Source: Planctomycetaceae bacterium UBA6172
GTDB taxonomy: Bacteria; Planctomycetota; Planctomycetia; Pirellulales; Pirellulaceae
DNA: 9,109 nucleotides
Direction: 5' to 3'
Assembly: GCA_002422955.1 (NCBI GenBank)
Contig: DITY01000211.1
Location: 1-9,109, forward strand
Numbering within the stretch: position 1 is the first letter of the stretch; each line of letters opens with the position of its first letter. The position numbers and the translations under genes are program-made. Below the pieces are notes generated by a model. The model ran no database searches. It was not told where the DNA came from and was given only the letters and a program-made list of their open reading frames with translations. Shown piece by piece: positions 4,634 to 9,109 of this stretch.

Positions 4634-5944
4634 ATGTTCGCTGATGCTTTTTGGGTTCGCGGATTGGTCTTGTCGCTATTGATGTCGGTCCTGGTGAGCA
4701 GGCATGGGCAGGCGGCTCCGCCTGCGACCGCCGAAGCCGCGGCGGCGGTGCTGTCGCTGGAAACGTTGCCCCTGATCGCGGGGGCCGAGGTGCCGAGCAA
4801 CCAGCGACTGGCGGGGCTCAGTTACCAGGCCAAGTCGACGATCAAGGACGCCTTTGCGTTCCACAAAAAACAGCTCGAAGCTCGCGGCTTCAGCGAACTC
4901 CCCAACGCCACCGTCACCGACGACTACGCGGCGAGCACGTTCAGCAAGGACGGCTTTCGGATCGCGGTCTCGGTCATGCCCGATTACGGCAAGCCGGGCT
5001 CCGGTCTGGTCGGGATCACGCTGCAGAACTTGAGCAACGTGGAGTTGGGCTCGTTGCCGGCGCCCGACGGCGTCAAACCGCTCTACGACTTTCCCGCTAG
5101 CCGCGCGATGCTGACCGAACTGACGCCGGAACAAGCGGCCGCGAAGGTGGCCGAGTTGTTCATCGCCGATGGCTGGGAACGTTATGGCACCGCGGGTGAG
5201 GTTCATTTCTTCCGCAAGAATGCCGTTCGCGTCACAGCTCAGATAGCCGCAGCCCCGGCGCAGCAAGGCAAGACCGCGATCACCTACAGCTCCGAGTTAA
5301 TGTCGGTGGAGCTGCCCGCGCCGCCGGACGCGACCCGCGTGCAATACAGCGACTCGACGAAGCAATTGTCGATCGACTCCCCAGCGACCGCGGATCAAGT
5401 GTTCGACTACTACCGCGATCGACTGGCGACCGCCGGCTGGAAAGCGACGACCGACCGTCCGGTGGTGGATAGGTTCGAGTCCTTCTTGATCTTCCGCAAT
5501 CCCGCCGGTGAGCTGTTGGAACTGACCCTGGTCGAGGTCGACGAACTGCGACGGGTGAATCTCCGTCACCAATCCGCCGCGGAAGTGGAAGCGGAAAGTT
5601 TGAAAGCGAAAGCGCTCGCCAAAGCGGCCAAGATGAAGAAAGACGCTCCTAGCCCGAAGGTGACGATCAAGTTGCCGGTCGGCGCGAAGGTCGGCGAAAA
5701 GACCGCCCGCAGCATCGAGTTTACGGTCGCCGCCAGCTCCGCCCGCGCCCGAGTCATCAGCCTCGGCAAGACGCTCACGGCGGCGGGTTGGAAGGAAAAT
5801 GTCTCCAGCCTCGATCCGATGGCCGGAGTGCTCAGCTTCACCAAGGACCAGGGGTCGATCTCGATGGACTACGTCGACATCGGGCTGGGGCCGGCCGAAA
5901 TCTCGATTACCGGGACCGGGGTCGATTTGGAACCCGCCAAGTGA
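4634..5944 (+). CDS. Secreted protein with four similar alpha/beta modules
   Basis: I choose ATG 4634 (436 aa) over GTG 4589 because GAGGGG lies just upstream (4624-4629) and a signal peptide begins there: a hydrophobic core LVLSLLMSVLV at residues 11-21, with likely cleavage near GQA-A (about 27). The mature protein appears to be four copies of a roughly 90-residue unit at about 45-138, 139-226, 226-315 and 343-428. Each begins with a Leu-Pro strand, has a helix ending in G-[FW] (G85-F86, G180-W181, G268-W269, G385-W386), and continues with a strand pair such as ...FSKDGFRIAVSV, FFRKNAVRVTAQI, FRNPAGELLELTL and FTKDQGSISMDYV. An Ala/Lys/Glu-rich linker (about 315-342) separates units three and four. 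It is probably periplasmic or surface-located. I do not recognise a named family. The small membrane protein follows after 70 nt on the same strand and may be co-transcribed. Confidence 0.88.
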   Translation: MFADAFWVRGLVLSLLMSVLVSRHGQAAPPATAEAAAAVLSLETLPLIAGAEVPSNQRLAGLSYQAKSTIKDAFAFHKKQLEARGFSELPNATVTDDYAASTFSKDGFRIAVSVMPDYGKPGSGLVGITLQNLSNVELGSLPAPDGVKPLYDFPASRAMLTELTPEQAAAKVAELFIADGWERYGTAGEVHFFRKNAVRVTAQIAAAPAQQGKTAITYSSELMSVELPAPPDATRVQYSDSTKQLSIDSPATADQVFDYYRDRLATAGWKATTDRPVVDRFESFLIFRNPAGELLELTLVEVDELRRVNLRHQSAAEVEAESLKAKALAKAAKMKKDAPSPKVTIKLPVGAKVGEKTARSIEFTVAASSARARVISLGKTLTAAGWKENVSSLDPMAGVLSFTKDQGSISMDYVDIGLGPAEISITGTGVDLEPAK

Positions 5945-6014
5945 TATTCGGCTTCGAGCAGCATGGGCCTCGATTCGATTCGGTTACGCCAAGGCAAGTA
6001 CGGCAGCAACGGAC

Positions 6015-6218
6015 ATGAAAACTTTCGGCTTGGCGGTGTTGATCACGATCGGCGGCTACCTGGCCGGTGTTGTCCTGGGCATGGTCGGCGTGCATCTGCT
6101 CTCCGGCAATCGCCAAGACAAGTCGCTCGAAGCGGCAATGACCAGTTTCTTTTTCTATGGTCCGGCCGTCGCGATCCTCGCCCTGATCGTGTTCCTGGCG
6201 ATCCGGCTCACCCGCTGA
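6015..6218 (+). CDS. 67-aa protein with two transmembrane helices
   Basis: From ATG 6015 the product is MKTFGLAVLITIGGYLAGVV..., with helix one at about residues 4-27, a short polar loop (SGNRQDKSLEAAM) and helix two at about 42-64 ending AIRLTR. The frame extends upstream to 5799, but that part is a shadow of the preceding gene. There is only a weak purine stretch (ACGGA) as ribosome-binding site. The Lys after Met and the basic end suggest both termini are cytoplasmic. No family recognised. Its stop is 5 nt from the stop of the convergent sulfatase gene, leaving no room for separate terminators. Confidence 0.72.
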   Translation: MKTFGLAVLITIGGYLAGVVLGMVGVHLLSGNRQDKSLEAAMTSFFFYGPAVAILALIVFLAIRLTR

Positions 6219-6223
6219 AACGC

Positions 6224-8059
6224 TCAGGGCTGCACGAGTGTCAGCGTGATGCGACGGAGGTCCATCACTTGGTCGCCCGGAATTTTGAGCGCTCGCAGCG
6301 TCAATTCGCCAGCGGCCGCGGGGAGTTCGATTTGGCCGAGGGCGAGCGTCTTGAACGGCTTCATCCGCGATTCGGCCGGGGGGCGTGGGAGCGTGTCCTG
6401 GTTGTCATACAGCGGCGGATCCCAGCCCGGTCGGACTTCGCCGCGCAGGCTCGCGTCGCCTAGCGACAATTCGATCAACGAACCCGCATCGGCGAGCGGG
6501 CAGGTGTAGTCGATCGTGACCTCATAACGCCCGGCGGTCTGGACGTCGACGTTCCAGACGATCCGGTCCGCGGTCGAGGTCCAGTTGACGAAATAGGACG
6601 AGTTCGGGGCACTGCTGCTGCGGGTCACCTCACCAATCGGGGAGGCATCCCGCGCCGGCAAAATCGTGATCGGGAACTGCGGGTAGCCAACATGGATCGG
6701 CCGCGGATCGACCGCCTGACCTGACCCACTCGAAGCGGCCGCAAGCCGCGGCTTCCGCTCGGCTTCCTGACGCATTTCCGCCATCCAGGTTTGGACCGCT
6801 GCTTGTAGCCGCGCGGTCTTCTCTGGATCGACGGCGCTCAGATCGCGCTGCTGCGCCGGGTCCTCGAGCATGTCGAACAGGCGTCCCTGATCATCGAGCC
6901 GATGACGCTGGGTGCGGACCGTCGTCTTACCGGCCCAGGTGCTGAAGAGCATTCGGTCGGGCCAGTTCGCGACGGCCGAAGCAGCGTCGCGATCGGTCGT
7001 CAGCAGCAGCGGCGTCAAGTCGCGGCCGTCGAGCGGTTGATCACCGACCCGCTCGATGCCGGCTAAGGAGACGAGCGTGGGGAGCAGATCGATCGCGGCG
7101 GTGATCGGCGTGACGGTCGTGCCCGCGGCGATTTTTTCGGGCCAGCGGATGAAGCCCGGCGAGCGAATGCCCCCTTCGTCGGTGGTTCCCTTGCGGCCCT
7201 TCATGCCCCCGTTCCAGCGCATCGTGTTCGGGCCGTTGTCGGAGAAATAGACCACGATCGTGCCGTCCTCCAGCCCGAGTTCGGACAACGTCGCCAACAC
7301 GCGGCCGACATTGCGATCTTGGTTTTCGACCATCGCCAGCGCGCAGCGGGTCTGCTCGATGACTTCGCGGTCTGGCAACGTCGCTTGTTGCGTGATCGGC
7401 CGATCGCGGAAGCGTTCCCAGTCCTCGGCCGGTACGGCCCATGGCGAGTGGGGCGTCGTGAACGGGATGTAGCAGAAGAAGGGGCGATCGTGGTTGCGGC
7501 GGATGAAGTCGATCGCGCGATTCGTACACAGGTCGACGATGTAGCCCGGTTCGCGAATCATCCGACCGGCGAGCTCCAACTCGGGATCAAAGTACTCGCC
7601 CCAGTGCCCCGACGTGTGCCCGTAGTATTCGTCAAAGCCTCGCGCCATCGGGTGATAGGGCCATTGGCTGCCGTTGTGCCATTTGCCAAACGCCCCGGTC
7701 GCGTAACCGGCAGCGCGAAAGGCGTCGGCGATGGTGCTCTCGTCCAAGTCCAACCGTTCTTGACCGGTCGACACGCCGGTCACGCCGCCGCGGAGATGAT
7801 AGCGGCCGGTAAGCCATTCGGCGCGGGTCGGCGAGCAGACGGGACAGACAAAGAACCGCTCCAGCACCGCCCCCTCTTTGGCGATCCGGTCGATGTGCGG
7901 GGTTTGCAATTGCCGGTTGCCGTTGAATCCATAATCCCCCCAGCCAGCGTCATCCGCCAACATCACGACGACCGACGGTCGCGGGGACGCGGCCCAGGTC
8001 AGCGTGGTCAGGGAGGGGGAGATACTGATGATGATGAGAAGAGCGAACTGCCTGACCAT
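6224..8059 (-). CDS. Secreted formylglycine-dependent sulfatase with C-terminal beta-rich domain
   Basis: A 611-aa protein from the ATG at 8059-8057. The frame runs 45 codons further upstream, but the signal peptide (MVRQFALLIIISISPSLTTLTWAAS) begins here. The sulfatase core is complete: metal-binding D36/D37 in LADDAGWGDYG; C75 in CSPTRAEWLTGRY, the Cys that the maturation enzyme converts to formylglycine; R79; K126 and H128 in FGKWHNG; H204 in TTPHSPW; D274/N275 in YFSDNGPN; K290 in KGRKGTTDEGGIRSP. The core ends near residue 450. The last ~150 residues (from about PIHVGYPQFPI) form a beta-rich extension containing IVWNVDVQTAGRYEVTIDY, like carbohydrate-binding galactose-binding folds. It should hydrolyse sulfate esters, most likely on polysaccharides, in the periplasm or outside. 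The substrate cannot be told from the sequence. No good promoter was seen upstream; TTGCGT/TAACTT at 8194-8189/8171-8166 is a weak candidate. Confidence 0.96.
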   Translation of the reverse strand: MVRQFALLIIISISPSLTTLTWAASPRPSVVVMLADDAGWGDYGFNGNRQLQTPHIDRIAKEGAVLERFFVCPVCSPTRAEWLTGRYHLRGGVTGVSTGQERLDLDESTIADAFRAAGYATGAFGKWHNGSQWPYHPMARGFDEYYGHTSGHWGEYFDPELELAGRMIREPGYIVDLCTNRAIDFIRRNHDRPFFCYIPFTTPHSPWAVPAEDWERFRDRPITQQATLPDREVIEQTRCALAMVENQDRNVGRVLATLSELGLEDGTIVVYFSDNGPNTMRWNGGMKGRKGTTDEGGIRSPGFIRWPEKIAAGTTVTPITAAIDLLPTLVSLAGIERVGDQPLDGRDLTPLLLTTDRDAASAVANWPDRMLFSTWAGKTTVRTQRHRLDDQGRLFDMLEDPAQQRDLSAVDPEKTARLQAAVQTWMAEMRQEAERKPRLAAASSGSGQAVDPRPIHVGYPQFPITILPARDASPIGEVTRSSSAPNSSYFVNWTSTADRIVWNVDVQTAGRYEVTIDYTCPLADAGSLIELSLGDASLRGEVRPGWDPPLYDNQDTLPRPPAESRMKPFKTLALGQIELPAAAGELTLRALKIPGDQVMDLRRITLTLVQP

Positions 8060-8263
8060 GGAAAAGCCTTGCGTTGTCAGCGCGAATGGATAGTTGGGAG
8101 CCCCGCGTTGGCAGTTGCGCTTCGGGTGCGATGGTTGCTGCGCGAGAATCCCAGGCGGGCTGCTCAAGTTATCCCATGCTCGGTTGCCACGCAAACCGCG
8201 TGCTTATCCGCGGGTGGTCCGTAAATCCTGATCGCCTGACCGCGGCTTCAACTGGCGAAGCTG

Positions 8264-9109
8264 TCAGGGGGCGATGGTGATCTGCATGGGTGGGCTGGCG
8301 TAGGTGGCCTTCATGACGAAGTTGATGGAGACATTCGCCATCACCGCAAAGGTTTGCCGCGCGGTCGGGACCGCGTCGGCGGCGGCCTTGAGCGTGATCT
8401 TTCCTTGCGTGGCACCGCCGGTTAGCAGCGTGTTGCTGGCGGACGCGTCGACCGTCACCCCTTTGGGCAACGCGTCGCCGAAGACAGAATTCAGGTGTTG
8501 ATAGAGCACTTCCAGCAACACGTTCTTGTCAAAGCCAGCCGCCCGCTCCACTTCGATGTCGAGCGTGATCGATTCGCCCGGTTTGAGCCGGATGTCTTGC
8601 GGCGTCACCCGCACCGCCAGAATCTCGGCGGGGGCGCCGACCGATACGGCATGACCGGCGACCGGCCAGTGGCCCCGACCGCCGCCGGGTTGGTAGATCT
8701 CTTGATACACCGTTGCCGTCGCCACCAATTCCTGCTGCTGACCGCTGGCATCCGCCGGTTTCGCCACGCCGCGGATTTCGATGTTGGCAACGTCCGGCAT
8801 GGCGGCCGCATCGGCGGTCAACACGATGCAGCCGTCGATATGGCTGCCTGCCAAGATCCTGCCGCCCGTTGCGGTCACGCCGGGAGGCAAGCCGGAAGCC
8901 TGCAATTCGATCTCACCCGCGAAACCATGTTTCCGGTCGGCGCGGACGAAGATGACACCCGACGTGCCGGGGGTCAGCAGCGTCTTGTCGGTGTCCGTGT
9001 AGAGCTTGAAGTGCGGCTGGGATGCCGCGGCCTTGAGAAAGTAGACGAATTCGCTGCCGCCGCGCAAGTTCAAGTCGCGGACTTCGACCACATAGCGGCC
9101 ATCCGCCGG
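8264..9109 (-). CDS. Secreted repeat-domain protein (pre-peptidase-C/Ig-like), C-terminal part
   Basis: The frame is open through the right edge of the window, giving 281 residues of a longer protein whose start is not included. It begins with PADGRYVVEVRDLNLRGG..FVYFL, which resembles the last strands of a pre-peptidase-C-terminal (PPC) domain. Two beta-sandwich-like segments follow: one with a GFAGEIELQASGLPPGV motif (about residues 34-120) and one with LKPGESITLDIEVERAAGF and LPKGVTVDAS (about 165-275). No catalytic motif is visible. This is the usual make-up of large exported planctomycete proteins of unknown role. The sulfatase lies 204 nt downstream on the same strand; the gap makes a shared transcript possible but unproven. 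I see no strong terminator in the gap, only a 5-bp stem (GCTTC/GAAGC) without a T-tract. Confidence 0.85.
   Translation of the reverse strand, partial: PADGRYVVEVRDLNLRGGSEFVYFLKAAASQPHFKLYTDTDKTLLTPGTSGVIFVRADRKHGFAGEIELQASGLPPGVTATGGRILAGSHIDGCIVLTADAAAMPDVANIEIRGVAKPADASGQQQELVATATVYQEIYQPGGGRGHWPVAGHAVSVGAPAEILAVRVTPQDIRLKPGESITLDIEVERAAGFDKNVLLEVLYQHLNSVFGDALPKGVTVDASASNTLLTGGATQGKITLKAAADAVPTARQTFAVMANVSINFVMKATYASPPMQITIAP

Noticed and set aside
4676..5266. A 196-codon minus-strand frame opposite the four-module protein
   Set aside because: Arg/Gly/Gln-rich shadow of a well-supported gene; no domain recognised.
8060..8194. N-terminal extension of the sulfatase frame
   Set aside because: It would place 45 polar residues before an obvious signal peptide.
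7319..8224. A 301-codon plus-strand frame opposite the sulfatase gene
   Set aside because: High-GC shadow of a certain gene; the product is Arg/Val/Ala-rich without motifs.
1..9109. tRNA, rRNA or an integron integrase gene in the window
   Set aside because: No tRNA-like clover pattern, rRNA block or tyrosine-recombinase motif was found; the integrase, if present, lies outside.

Overview
The window looks like Planctomycetota DNA, probably from the Pirellula/Rhodopirellula side. The evidence is a secreted formylglycine sulfatase beside a protein with pre-peptidase-C-like and Ig-like repeats, many genes without a Shine-Dalgarno sequence, and high GC on the right. The genus is inferred from gene content only.

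Left part (1-2630, moderate GC): a run of small, unrelated genes, all on the plus strand. Four imperfect hairpins of about 85-95 nt (137-231, 872-958, 1578-1664, 2094-2182) separate them. Their outer ends carry AAC-type and GTT-type boxes, and the extra unpaired bases fall mostly on the left arm. This is the architecture of integron attC sites, so I read the region as a fragment of a gene-cassette array. The cassettes carry: the end of a DUF4926 protein; a double zinc-ribbon protein; a TIGR02574-like antitoxin with a ParE/RelE-like toxin, apparently with their own promoter; a small membrane protein; and a small acidic 'DWE..ADG' protein. No integrase gene is in the window.

Middle (2618-4368): a complete IS4-family insertion sequence of 1,729 bp (2629-4357). 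It has perfect 20-bp terminal inverted repeats, an 11-bp target duplication (GTGTCAGGAGT) and an intact 496-aa DDE transposase. It landed at the last codon of the fifth cassette gene, and the IS end itself supplies a new stop codon. To its right (4369-4565, minus strand) lies the C-terminal remnant of a REP-associated (Y1-type) transposase, which marks the edge of the array.

Right part (4589-9109, high GC) looks like ordinary chromosome. It holds a secreted protein built of four similar modules and a 67-aa two-helix membrane protein on the plus strand. Convergent with these are a secreted sulfatase with a C-terminal beta-rich extension and, upstream of it on the same strand, the C-terminal part of a large repeat-domain surface or secreted protein.

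The most notable signal is the cassette array: its non-canonical attC-like sites, stop codons lying within or next to those sites, a self-promoted toxin-antitoxin cassette, and an IS insertion that can be reversed on paper to recover the ancestral junction.
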